Source of the DNA: Mesodorylaimus sp. YZB2_4
Lineage: Eukaryota; Nematoda; Enoplea; Dorylaimida; Dorylaimidae
Direction of reading: 5' to 3'
DNA length: 64,000 bases
Assembly (NCBI GenBank): GCA_030248295.1
Contig: JASANH010001726.1
Span: 372,001-436,000 of the forward strand
The first letter of the stretch is position 1. Each line of letters opens with the position of its first letter. Of the stretch, positions 24,080 through 35,622 are shown in pieces. The notes under the pieces were generated by a model. That model was not told where the DNA came from and searched no databases. It saw only the letters and a program-made list of their open reading frames with translations. Both the position numbers and the translations under genes were made by a program.

Positions 24080-24190
24080 GACACGTTGCGCACAAGCGAT
24101 TACCTGGTCGCGGGTCGAACACTCCTTTGTACTGCGCACCTGGCGTGAGAAGCAGACGCCTGATCCACCAGGCCACAATGCATATGGTTG
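24080..24190 (-). repeat. tRNA-derived SINE head, family 2
   Basis: The minus strand reads TGGCCTGGTGGATCAGGCG (A box) and, about 40 bases on, GTTCGACCCGCGACC (B box). The head TGGCCTGGTGG(A/G)T(C/T)AGGCG recurs on the + strand at about 57994. Confidence 0.6.
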
Positions 24191-24633
24191 ATTGCACCAA
24201 CAGAGGTCACCTACAGGACCCAATTAGTCATCAGCTTCTGTAGTTTGGCATATGAGTGCGACTGACCTGAGTCAGTGGTAGTGGAATACACTACTGCACG
24301 TATGGACTGCAGATTCCATATGCATTCAGCGCTTGTAGTTACAGTCTCATCGACGATGAAAAAATTTTTATAAAGTAGCACAAAACTGCAGGAATTTTAT
24401 CATTTCAGTGCGCGTAAATCGAGTTTAACACTTAGCTAAAACCAGTTAGAGAACCACAAAAGAAAGCCCAGCATGAGAAAAGTTAGGAACCCTGGTTGTG
24501 AGAGTGCGTGAAAAGAGCAGTGTCGTGTCTTCTTCCACCTGACTCACCCTGTCTGCCTATCTTACCACACGCCCATCACCTTCTCGACCTCCCAAGCATC
24601 TCCAGGTTCATTGACCTGATTGTATGTTTAATC

Positions 24634-25934
24634 TCACGATCGTGCGACGGGGGTCACAGCAGTGCTTTGAGTGGCTTTGCTAGCCGTAACTGTCACGACC
24701 TTCAAGATCATCTTACGCAATTCTCCACTCACACAAAACATGATGTACAAGTGGTCATAGATGATATTTCCAGTGATCCGTCCAGTAATGCTGCAAATAA
24801 TGGGAACTTTACTGACCCGCATGGCGATTCGTGCTCGAAATATATATAAAATGCCATCAATGCTGAATTTTCGAACGTGATCAATATCGATTCACTGATC
24901 GACAGAATGATCAACATTCTTGCTGTACGTTTCCTTTGATCTCCACTGGCCGTACTGATTACATTTTTTGATTGCCCTAGCCTTTTGCGATACAACACTG
25001 GAATGGCTATGTTACAGAAATACAAGAGCACCAAGCCAAAAGTTACGACGACATTCCTAATTTGGTTAAACACTTCCCTGGTGGCACTATGTCTTTTAAA
25101 CACGACACTATAAGAGTGCGAGTCGCCAGCCTGTACATAGAAATCGAACCATTGAAATAAACTCGCCCCCTGACCCAGGACCACGCAAAAGACAAAAATA
25201 ATGGCATAACCTAATTTGCCGGTGGCTTTGTACTTTGTGGTGTTTTTCAGAGCTCTATATCGATCCATGGCCATAAATACCGTGAAATACAGGGTCGTTG
25301 TGCCCAACCCATTTGAAAGACCAACAAAAACGTGGGCGTGACTCGTTTACTGAACCTCCGCACCCGACGAAGACACGGCACACACCCACCAAGAACAAGG
25401 CAGACATCCCCCTTACATACCTCCCCAGTAGATCACTTTGCATAGCAACAGATCACCCGTTAATCACAAGAACTGGTCTTCTGAGCCTTTGGTTGTACCT
25501 ACTTTGATCGGGCGACCTGGCATGTTGACTGGCATCGCACCTTGATAACCGCTAACCGGCACTAACTTGCTGGAACTAGATCAAAGGGTAAACACTACAC
25601 CCCTTACAGGCGGACATACAAACACACACATAACAGGACGAGTACCAAGCGAGACTCGTCCAGCACAGACCAGACCACCAGACGAAGGTAATCACGTAGA
25701 GCGTATTGGTCAGGACTAGCAAAAGCTCACTGATAGAAAGGAATATTTGATAAAAATAGGCTTTCTCATTCTTGGCTTGACGAAGGTAAGCGAACATAAT
25801 ATGTGTCCCAGGAGACCGAATAGAAGATAAAAAGGGGTCAGAATATGATAAATGCCAAAATCTGCTTGTTCACTAATTTTTTCATACCAGGCTCTGTGGC
25901 AGGAGTCGTCGGTAGGCTCGGATCGATTGGACAT
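24634..25934 (-). pseudogene. frameshifted 7TM receptor paralogue
   Basis: The start MSNRSEPTDDSC (ATG 25934) matches the N-terminus of the 339-aa receptor. Membrane segments 1-7 can be followed, with MDRYRAL keeping a true DRY motif at about 25260, but the path changes frame at least twice. One change follows the first membrane segment near 25772, where one base appears missing. The other is in segment 7 near 24760, where LEISS passes to YDHLYIMF. Between segments 2/3 and DRY lies about 250 bases that may be an intron (acceptor GGTTCAG near 25344), but phases do not rejoin. Unlike its intronless paralogue it is AT-rich. Sequencing errors could mimic the shifts. Confidence 0.75.
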
Positions 25935-28799
25935 GTCTGTGTGAGAAATAGCTGATGGCAATTCGGGAGATGGAAAGATCGGATTTGGATACATTCTTGC
26001 TCGATTAAACAGCCATTGTGTGCATATACAGCCAGTATGAGTGGATACAAGGTTTTCTGCAACAATGATGTCTTGCATATTCTCGGTTCAGAAAGTCGAA
26101 AGAATATTGGTCTCATAGGAGTCCGAGCTCATTCTCAGAAGTGCTCATCAGATTTGGCGAGTGCATCATTAGCTTTCTTGCACTACAATAGATTCCCCCG
26201 AGAAATTTGAACAGCCTCGCTGCACAGCGTGTCAATGGGAACTACATAGAAAAGTAGAAACTAGAAGAAGGGTATAAACCAAATAAAACCAGTTGAATAT
26301 TCTTGGCATCGCGAAGATACTGGATTTCAATGGACTCAAACCAGGGGGAATCGAAGTGAGGGAGCTTATAAGATTTTAATCAGCCATGTCCTGGACTGTA
26401 TGCCCGCACGAAAGTACAAAAGCCAGTGTACTCGTACTCGTATGTGGACCCTAATAATAAGCTTTTTTGATGAATTACGAAACAAATCAAAGGGCTGGTG
26501 TTACCCGACCACCCCCCTCCCCGCCGGGATACTGTAAGCAAGAGATATAGGGCTTCAAATTGTTTCGACCAGGAGGACAGGTGAGAATTTACAGCAGGGC
26601 ACAAATCCTAGGCTTTTGTCCTGGGTCCCTTGTGGCTTTTGCACCTGCGTAATACCGTCCTTAGCCCTTTAATCGCACTCGCTGCTCTTTCGACTTGCAG
26701 AAGATTCTTATCAGGACCAATGGTACAACAGGATGAATTGGGAGAACATTGGAGAAGGTCCTGAGGGAAGCGGATGATCTCAAAAACCCGGGCCTCCTCG
26801 ACGTAGGAGCCATAAACATCAATCCGACGGATTTCTGCCTCGCCTGGAGGTATATTTAGAATCTATACCCTGCTAGGCAGACACGCGCCAGCGACTGTTT
26901 GCGATTTCAACGGAATCGTGAGGGCGTTCACTAGGCATGTTGCGCAGGTATGTAAGTACTGTATATGCGCATGTATATACGAGTACTTGACTCTAACAGC
27001 GGCATCTGCAAAGCACTCAGTCAATGTATTTTTGACTTTCTGAGCCCTGGACTTACGATTAGCCTACGAATACATTTGGAGGAAGTAGAACTGCTTTGTT
27101 CATCAGTTGTGTGCATACTTCGCTGATGCAGACGCATTTTAGATGCCAAAAAATGACTTGTAAGCCCAGCATACTAAATCAGTAATTCCCGGAGTGAGTC
27201 GAACCTTGGTCTATACTGATGATACCTAACATTCGCATGTGTACGAACAGTAACTAATTGTAAGTAGGTGACAAGGGTTATATTTGTCTGGTGGATATAC
27301 GATTCTACTGGATCTGACTCCCTTGTTTTTTACATATCTTATCGCTGTCTTTCTCATACTAGGCTCAGGTTTATTAATCTGGTATTTTCTTGCTTGCACA
27401 GCTCGAAGAAAAAACTTGTTTTTGTCAGGCGTGTTTTCTAAGAGTGCAAGCCCCCCCCCCCCACAGTGCTCTGCGACCGCGCACACGATTTCGTCGCGGT
27501 CGCAAACAGTCGCTGCCCGCCAGATTTGACGCGTGTCTGCCTAGCAGGGTACAGATTCGAAATATGGCGCCTAGAGGTAGCGTGCTGAGCGGTCAACGAA
27601 AGCGAGCCAATATACTGTTCTGTGTATAATGCAACCTGATGCACTACTTTCCCCACAGCCCAAACACGCCTATTACAATGAGTATCATTTGCGTGACACG
27701 CTTGGAAGTCAGAGAGCCGGAAGCCAGCATCAAAATCATGAATTAGGCAGTTACTGGGAGTCTAGTGCTTACGACGGGAAACGCGCCAGCAGAAACCGTT
27801 TGTATAGATTGCAACCCTCTTCGAGATGACATGGACTCGCCGAATTGGTTCAGTTTATCGTCAGTTTTATCAAAACCTAAATGCTGAAGACGAGCATCGC
27901 TGATGGGTCTGGCTCTCACAATGGGTGACCTCTGAAAAATTCTGGTAGGAAATCGAGATTTCCATAAATGGATTTCGCTTTCGGGTAACAAAAATCACGA
28001 ATAAAGTGCACGAAGTAAAATCACTAATCACAAAAAAATGACTGACCTTGAAAAACCAAACCTTGGAAAACCTTGTCCACCTTGAAAAAATACACCCCGC
28101 CTGTATCTCAACTGAAATATAGAGGATCTCGATCTCTTGACTGTCCTACATTTTTATACAGCTTCCTGATGCTGCTGAACCCGGTTATGTCCCTGCTGCA
28201 TGGCATTTCCTTTCCCTCCTTCTTTCCACGCAATGGCAAAAAAGAAAGAATTCCTTCTAAATGACCCATGCGGTGACATCGCAGTCGGGACGATCGGGCG
28301 CGGTCTTGACTCTCGATTAGACCTCAAATTTTATCTCTCCCATGGAGACCTTGGAGAACACGGTATACTGTACATAGTGTATCGGTCCTAGCTGCTCACA
28401 GACAACTGGGATCACAGGAGTGATCTCATGAAGCACTAGTAAAAACCCCCTGGGAAATAACTGTTGCGCACCCTTTCCCACAGGACCTTCCATTCCTGCT
28501 GTCTCTTCATTAACACCCATAGCATTGAAAACCCTTGCAAGTATTCTGCCCACAATCCCAAACCCTGTCCTTCCCAAACCGTAGTTGCACGTCACTTGCC
28601 ACAATCCGAAATTTCGAATTTGATTCTCTGAAACTACAACAGATTCAGTAGAATGTACGATATCGGTGATGGAAGGACAGGCTGGGTGAACGGAAAATAG
28701 CTTCTACTCATTCCTGGTATTCGACATGAGATTCTTCTTGTAGCTCCAATTCAGCTCCAAATCGCCATCAGCTCCCTCCCACCACATTCGTCTTTTCTT
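25935..28799. other. unassigned intergenic sequence
   Basis: No gene is supported. A short protein-like + frame at about 26745-26860 (TLEKVLREADDL, then GAININPTDFC) ends in a stop and has no recognised relative. A C-run lies at 27448-27461. Confidence 0.4.
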
Positions 28800-29940
28800 T
28801 AAGAATGCGATGGCGAAGCTGGCGATTCGCTGTTATGGCGATCACTATTCGAAAAGCATCTATTACAACAAAAGATTATTCGATTGACTGCGTCATATTT
28901 GAATGGTCGTGCACAATATGTCTCGATCAATGGTTGTGCTTCCAACTCAGTATCCATTCCTAGCAGCGTCCCGCAGGGCAGTATTCTCGGACCCACTCTT
29001 TATTGCATACTTCGACGAATTGTTAAGTGATTTTGAAAGTCGATTTCCTGAATTTCGGTTGCAAGCTTATGCGGACGACCTTCTTCTGATGGTTCCTTCA
29101 AAAGCACTCGACGATGTTAATCGATTGGCGCAATCTGCCTAGGATTTTATTGTTAAATGGATTACGTTGGCCGGACTGAATCTTAACCCGACTAAAACGC
29201 ATGTTTTGATTTTTTGTTATGGTCCTAGTCCCGACTTCAGAAAGATCTCCCTTTTTTTGAGTAATGCATCTTTGCATGTTTCGAAATCTGTCAGATACCT
29301 TCGAGTTCTTTTTGATCACGATCTGAAGTTTTCTAATCATATTTTTAAAGTTTGCAGAAGAGCAAATTCCATGATTGGTGCCATTAATCGCACGTTTGGT
29401 CGTTCGGTTTCGTCACAAGCCTGAAACTACAACAGATTCAGGAGCCTGTTTACAATGCGTGTGTGTGATCAGTTCTTGAATACGGATGTTTATCTTGGGA
29501 CCCCGTTTTAAAAAAAAGACATTCAGGAGCTTTAGCGATCTTAATTTTTTGCGCTGCGTATGATTTTGAAAGATTGGAACGTGTCGTATGAGACTGGACT
29601 TATTGTTAGTCAGATCGGCCTTCACTTGGTGATCCTAGAAAATTTCTTGAATTATGCCAGTTCCACAAATGTTACAATGGTGCACACGATTTTCCGAATT
29701 CTCTTTTTATTCACAAAACGGACTCAGGTTTACGTTTTAGTGCTCGTTTGACTGAACCTCATCATTTCATTGCCCCAATCCCAAACCACGAACGTTTTAA
29801 GCAAAGCTTTTTGTACAGCTCTATGAATGCATGGAACTTGTTGCCATATGAAGCTGCCTCGATTACAGATAAAAAATATGTTTCAAAAAGCTTTGTTCAA
29901 GTCAATAATTTCATAAGTTCATCGATCATGTTTCTCTGAC
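28800..29940 (+). pseudogene. non-LTR retrotransposon RT remnant
   Basis: Frames on the + strand read as reverse-transcriptase palm and thumb: GRAQYVSING and SSVPQGSILGPTLY (about 28905-29000), a frame change, then AYADDLLLMVP with the catalytic YADD (about 29068), then LNPTKTHVLIF. A tail in further frames contains the LYSSMNAWNLLPYE element typical of the end of Jockey/CR1-type ORF2. At least three frame changes and a stop at about 29140 show it is dead. The endonuclease is absent, so it is 5'-truncated. Confidence 0.85.
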
Positions 29941-30110
29941 GGCTTTATGGTTTTTTCTTGTTTTATGCTTTACGTTATACCTTATGTGGCTTGCTGTCTC
30001 AGAGTGCACATTAATGTGTTTCGGCAAGAAATAAATAATAGTACTGTAAATAGTAATAGTAACGCTCATCCGCATTCATCCAGGCGTAATGCAATGTCTG
30101 GCTGCCATTG

Positions 30111-32460
30111 TTGGACCCCGGATCGGGTCGGGTACCCAGAAGGGGACATTGCCAGTTCCGCACGCGCTATTGTTCGAGTGACCTGTGTCCGTTCCGCACG
30201 CCAGCCGCGTCAGTTCCTCACGCATATATATTTTCTACATGCCCATACATTTTACTGTACATGGCTATCATTTCTGTTGAGGGACCCGTAGAATTTTACA
30301 TTCATTTATTTTTTCAAAAAAAATTCGATCAGTCCTATCAAGCAAGAAATATATATGATGCGAAAGCAAGCCTAATTTTGAGGATTCACAATATCTAGGT
30401 CTCTAATGCGATGACACATAAAACGAAGATATACTTCGATGCTATGGCACAAGAATTGAAACGAAGCATGGTCAAGCAAACCAGGATCGAAATGAGAAAT
30501 GTTCCAAATATGCATGGTATCATTTCCGAATCGCTGTTTTTCGGTTTCGATCTGCTGGGCGTGAACGCTTGCGTAGATCTGGGTCTTGGTTTCGGTTGAG
30601 TGGAACCATTGATAAGCCTAGCCACGTGTTGCTGCAAGCTATTATGCGACTGCTGCAAGCTCGCCAAAAAGTTGCGCAGGAATGGATGCAGCTCAGCGAT
30701 TTCATTGTGGTTCAGAGAGCTATGATACCCTTCGGCGTGATTGGTTGTGCGCAAATCGTGACTGTTCCAGCGGTTCTAAACGAAAAGTGGGCACTGATTT
30801 TCTTCCAGCCGGGTGTTAGGGAAATATTCGATAAACTCTTGCAGCTTAACTTGGTCTCGATTGTCCAATTGCGGAAGTCGCTGCTGCAGCATATTCCAAG
30901 CCAGTGGCACCAATTGAGGAGGTAGAAGAGCGGTGCTCTTAACCATACTGATCCAAACTTGGAAAAGATGCTCAGGCTGACCTCGGAAATTCTGACGCGA
31001 ATTTGATCAGTTTTCAAAAGTTTCGTTAGTACGTGTTTCGGGATACCATAAGCCATGTTTATTGATTGATCATGACAATGCGAGTACAAACAGTGGCCTA
31101 TTTATGGCCATGGAAGTATTTTCATCGTCAGCACCGTTTTTTGCAATTTTTGCTATCTGTACTTATTGCATATTTTACCGCGACAATTTTAAACATTGAG
31201 TCTGGCATCTTTAGAGTATGTACTCTCTCTCTGCACGCTCACGAATGATAGCCACGTAGAATCGATGGGCATGTAGAAAGTATATGTGCGTGCGGAACTG
31301 ACGCGGCTGGCGTGCGGAACGGACACAGGTCACTCGAACAATAGCGCGTGCGGAACTGGCGTATGATCCCCAAAAGTCCCTGACCCGAAATTTCGGGTCA
31401 AGTTGACCCGAATTCGTTATAAGCAGCTGAAGTTCTCCGCGACAAAAACAATTCACAAATCCTCAGAACGTGGTGGCGTTGCTGTAAAGGTGACTGTGAG
31501 AAAATATGAGATGGAGACACGCACGCGACTTTCCATTTTTTTATAATTCCATAGTAATCCTAAGTAAATAAAACAGCATTCCATCATTAATCCCACAATA
31601 GTGATTGAGTAATTTTTTAAAAAACTTCAGTAGATCTAAGAGCGACTAGGGTCTGTCCACTAGAGACCAGATTTAACCAAGCCGAATTATAGGCGTGAAT
31701 AATAGAGGCAAATCTGTCATAACTTTTGGAGTCTGAGACGGGTTACTGGTTAAACAAAGAAATACCTAAATATAGCTAGCGTTGCATCTAGTCTTCACAA
31801 AAGATATTGCTTACAAAATCATATTGTGCTGGACACTAGCTCTTGTCAGAACCTCCACTACTGATGGAGGAATGTGAGGGTACCTGTGACTTTTGAACAC
31901 AGTAAACAGGTTTGCAATGCTAACATGGATGGTGGTCAAGGGGGCTACTATTGATGCAGATTTGGTGTTTCGGCACAGACTTTATTGCTCTTCCAACCAG
32001 GTATACCCAGGAAGTTATGTCATATTCAGGAATCAAATGTGATCAAATGTGACCACTACGACCTGCTAAAAATTATCAGTTCCTTCTTAGAGTATGGCTA
32101 GTTCCACCCAGTCATCAGAGTTGACAAGGATGTTTATGAGAACTCTTACATATGGACCCTTCCCTATGCAGGCATTATTAAAAAAAAATTGGTCATTCTC
32201 ACAGCTTACAATTTATCTGACATTCTAGGAAGTTACGCAGAATGAAAGACTTATGCATGCATGCATGAAGCATGTCCTGCAGATCCTGGAGTCGAACAAC
32301 TACGAAAAGGTTTCTGTAGCCGCTAATAGTAGTAGCTTGCAAAATTGCTGTATTTCTGACCCGGTTGACCCGATCTTTCAAAATAAGTGACCCGGCTCGA
32401 TTTTGACCGACCCGACCCGACCCAAAAGTATACCCGTCCCGATCCGGGGTCTAACGTTAG
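30111..32460. mobile_element. GACCCCGG-ended transposon split by a MULE
   Basis: The left end TGGACCCCGGATCGGGTCGGG (from about 30112) is mirrored by a right end whose complement reads TTAGACCCCGGATCGGGACG (about 32430-32453). Flanks GCCATTGT and GCTATTGT may be an 8-bp duplication, if the right end includes six extra bases. Inside each end GACCCG motifs repeat. The segment 31361-32453 matches, inverted, the partial copy at 39790-40435. The Mutator-like element at 30151-31360 interrupts it. Confidence 0.65.
30151..31360 (-). mobile_element. Mutator-like element with ~100-bp TIRs
   Basis: Outer arms 30151-30250 and 31258-31360 are reverse complements with few differences, starting GCCAGTTCCGCACGCGCTAT. 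Long arms of this size are typical of Mutator-like elements. The minus strand between them encodes a decayed transposase tail: PLAWNMLQQRLPQL, then RTTNHAEGYHSSLN and HPFLRNFLASLQ (about 30960-30600), the conserved C-terminal region of MULE transposases. A TAG stop and a frame change break it. The catalytic DDE part is missing, so it is an internally deleted copy. Confidence 0.75.
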
Positions 32461-32876
32461 CTATTGTTATTTTATGCAGGCTTGCTTTGGGCCACTGAAA
32501 ACTTGAGAAACATTTCCTGAAACGATCTGTCCAGGCTGCACCACCTCGGACCATATGTGCGCGAAAGGCAATCGGCAACGTGTAAAAATATGCAATGAAA
32601 ATTCATTTATTGAAATAGCTGCGCATAGAACATCGAATAGACCATTTCACACTTTCAAGTAACGTTAAGTTGAACTTTTAAATTTCTCGCGGCCAAGCTT
32701 TTTATAGCACTTCAACTTTTCTCCCTCATTCTGGCGTGCAAAAAGGAGTGAACGAAAGACGCACAGCGGAAGCGGTGACGGTCATTACAGCTGTACAACT
32801 TTTCAAATTTTTGCAAAACAGTGACATGGCCTATATTTGGTCACAAATGCGACCAAATATCAGGATTCATCGCACT
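32461..32876. other. 3' flank of the 485-aa receptor gene
   Basis: A minus-strand AATAAA (32606-32611) lies about 270 bases after the receptor stop codon and is the likely poly(A) signal. Nothing else was recognised. Confidence 0.5.
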
Positions 32877-35149
32877 TTAGGCCCGAAGCCTTCTCGTCCT
32901 CGCGCACAAAGCCGCACGAAAATCGCTGGAGAAAGCAACATAAAGGATAGGATTCAAAGTGGAATGAAAAAGCATGAGCGATATGGCATAGAATCTTGCT
33001 AACTCTAATGTTGAAGTATCCCGTCCATATTCAATCAGATTTGCCTCATTTTCATCTGTTCGGTTGCCATTTTCGAAAGGATACGCGGCTGGCATGTCCT
33101 GTTCGTCTAGTCGTTGGAAAAAGGGAGATGTGAAATTCATATTGTCCAGCGGTGATGAGTTTTCGGCTGGAGTTGTCTGATAGGCCAAGATCATATCGAG
33201 TATAAGTTTTGGTCCCCAACAGAAAACGAATAGGGCCATTACTAAGATGAGCATCTTCATGACCTAATATGGCAAGAATGAGACGATGACTGATCAAAAA
33301 GTGTAAATGTCATGCCCACACTTACCCGTTTCCTCGATCTCCTTACTTCCATGGCCAATTGACGTCTGGCAACATACTCGAGAGCTGGCGTCACGAAAGC
33401 GCTGGACGACGTGGCATCGTTCAGAGTGTCGGACGATGAGGATCGGGCTGGTGAAACCATCGATAATAAAGAGCTCGCGAAACTGAAAATACTAGCAGCA
33501 CTAATAGCCGACACACCGCCCGTGCTCACATGTCGCCGCTTGGTGGCCGCTCTTTGAAAAAAGAACGTTTCTGACATTTGTCTTTTCGATGCTATGCTGG
33601 CCGATGTGATCGTGCTGGCCGCCCGTTGTGGAAATGGCAATTCGGAGGCGTGCCTTGCGAATCTAAAGCAGTCAGTACCCGCTGTTCTTTTATGCTCAGA
33701 AAGGCGCCAAATTCAAAATTACCTGCGGCCACCAACACTGCCGGCCGTAAGCTCAGAATCTGTGCTTTTCCAAAGATGGTAAATAGCGGCTCCATAAAAT
33801 ATGATCATGGCCGTGAATGGAATCGCGAACAAGATGCACAGGCGGACAGAAGTAACAATTACTTTCACTCCACTGTCCACACTTGCGCACGTGATGTCGA
33901 GATGCATGCGGTTGCCTTCGTCAGTAATTGTACTTATAAGGCATACGCTTTTCTAAAAAATTTTATTCCGTCAGGAGAAATTAAAAAAAAGATAGTCTTG
34001 AAGGAGAAGGCTTTCTGTCAAGCTCTAGAAAGGATAAGATGCATTTGACAAAGCTGCGCTGGAAAGGGGGCGAGAAGTGGTCGGCATTGAGGTTGGGGAG
34101 GGGGGAATAAAAAATCGAGATTTTTTGCTGTCGACCTTTATGGATGGCCCCTCATGTCTTTTTATCAGAAAAAGGCATTAGACTGCATCTGACACGTGCA
34201 GCATTATGCTTATTGTGTTCTGTTCTCTAGCACAAAATGTCCTTCATCAAAATTTTGATATAATATAGAGGCTTGATTTGACTTTTTAATTTTTCTTAAA
34301 GAGTTTAAGAAATCTAATAAAAACAGTAAGTTCAAAAAAGATATCCATTCGATAGAACGTATTTTTCTCTACAAAAATGTCGTTGACACAAACCCATGTT
34401 ATCGACAGAAATTTCGAGAAAAAATAGCCGAAAGCGGTGAGGGTGGAAGCCGCATTTCGACTGACAATGAGATCACCCACAGTCGGAGAAGTTACACTTT
34501 ATGAACTCGACTCCTCCGAAAGTCATACAGTTCTGTTCCGTTTCTTACCTTTGTCAACGGTTCTATCAATCCGACCAACATGGCCGATACCCATACCACC
34601 ACAATCACTATTCGACATCGTGACCGTGTCCAAATGTGCCTCGCACGAAGCGGAAAGCAGATAACCACAAATCTGTAAAGGTGCAGAACTGTATTTTACG
34701 CATTAACGGTTTCCCCAGGGCTGTTGGAAAGAGCGAGGGGTATTTCCAAAATTATAATCCATGACTAACCTCTCAACACTCACAGCCAACAAACTGAATA
34801 CGAGCACAGTTTGAACAGTTAGCTCGGCGAAGGAAGTTATTTGACAAAGCAAATGTCCCATGGCCGCATTAGGATGCAAAAATCGATAATATCGATCGAT
34901 ATGATAAATTCCGCACACCACAGATATGATCAAATCTGCTACGGCGATACTGATTAGGAAAAGCATTGGCTTGGATTTCACGTGATTACTACAAGCCAAC
35001 AAAACCAATAAACAAATGTTGCCACCACAACCAGTCAAGACGGGGAAGGCGTAGAGGACGAAGATCAGGCGAATATCCATCGCGTCTCGGTCGGAGAGCT
35101 TACGGGTGGTCGGACCCAAATCGAAGCACTCGCTCGTATTCGAATCCAT
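32877..35149 (-). CDS. rhodopsin-class GPCR, 5 coding exons, 485 aa
   Basis: Exons (minus) are 35149-34770, 34672-34549, 33952-33723, 33662-33326 and 33263-32877. Boundaries are GT-AG, phases agree, and the total is 1458 nt. Class A landmarks are all present: GGN (N44) in segment 1, D72 in segment 2, C102 before segment 3, ERF (126-128) as DRY equivalent, W154 in segment 4, P213 and Y221 in segment 5, CWGP (372-375) in segment 6, and NPILY (461-465) in segment 7. The third cytoplasmic loop is long (about residues 225-355, Ser/Ala-rich). So is the last extracellular loop, with N-glycosylation sites. It should be a functional plasma-membrane receptor, probably for a peptide or amine, but the ligand cannot be told from sequence. 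The first ATG of the frame was taken as start. Confidence 0.9.
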
Positions 35150-35622
35150 ATTCAAGCCCAATGATTACCCAAAGTCAAGTGTCAAAAGGCTTGAAACTCG
35201 CACAACGTTTCTCACTCTTTTACGTTTCTACAAAAAGCTTGTCGAACAGAAGTCAGCGCAGAATTGAGCAGTTGGAGCTTTCCCACACTGTATGGGCCTC
35301 CTTTTATTTCGCCTTATGAAGCCTTGCATTGACGTCATAGCACAGCCATTTAGTCTTTTCTTTCTTATCAAATCGCTATTTGCTGCTCATGATCCATTAA
35401 ATCAGTCAGTCCCTCGGCCGGTTGGTGCTGGGTGATGCATGAATCAAGAATTGTTTCAGTCATAGAACGAAAAGAACGTGCAGAATTTGACCTTTACTGG
35501 ATGAATGGCTTGCTTTTTAATGGCGATAAAAAACAGCGACATTACCAAGAAATATGAGCGAATTTGAATTTTCAAGATGTTTTTCCCATGATGCATAAAG
35601 GCCAATTTTATAGCACGATGCT
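35150..35622. other. spacer between the two tandem receptor genes
   Basis: It is about 470 bases long and should hold the promoter of the downstream 485-aa receptor and the 3' end of the upstream 368-aa receptor. No core promoter element was identified. Confidence 0.5.
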
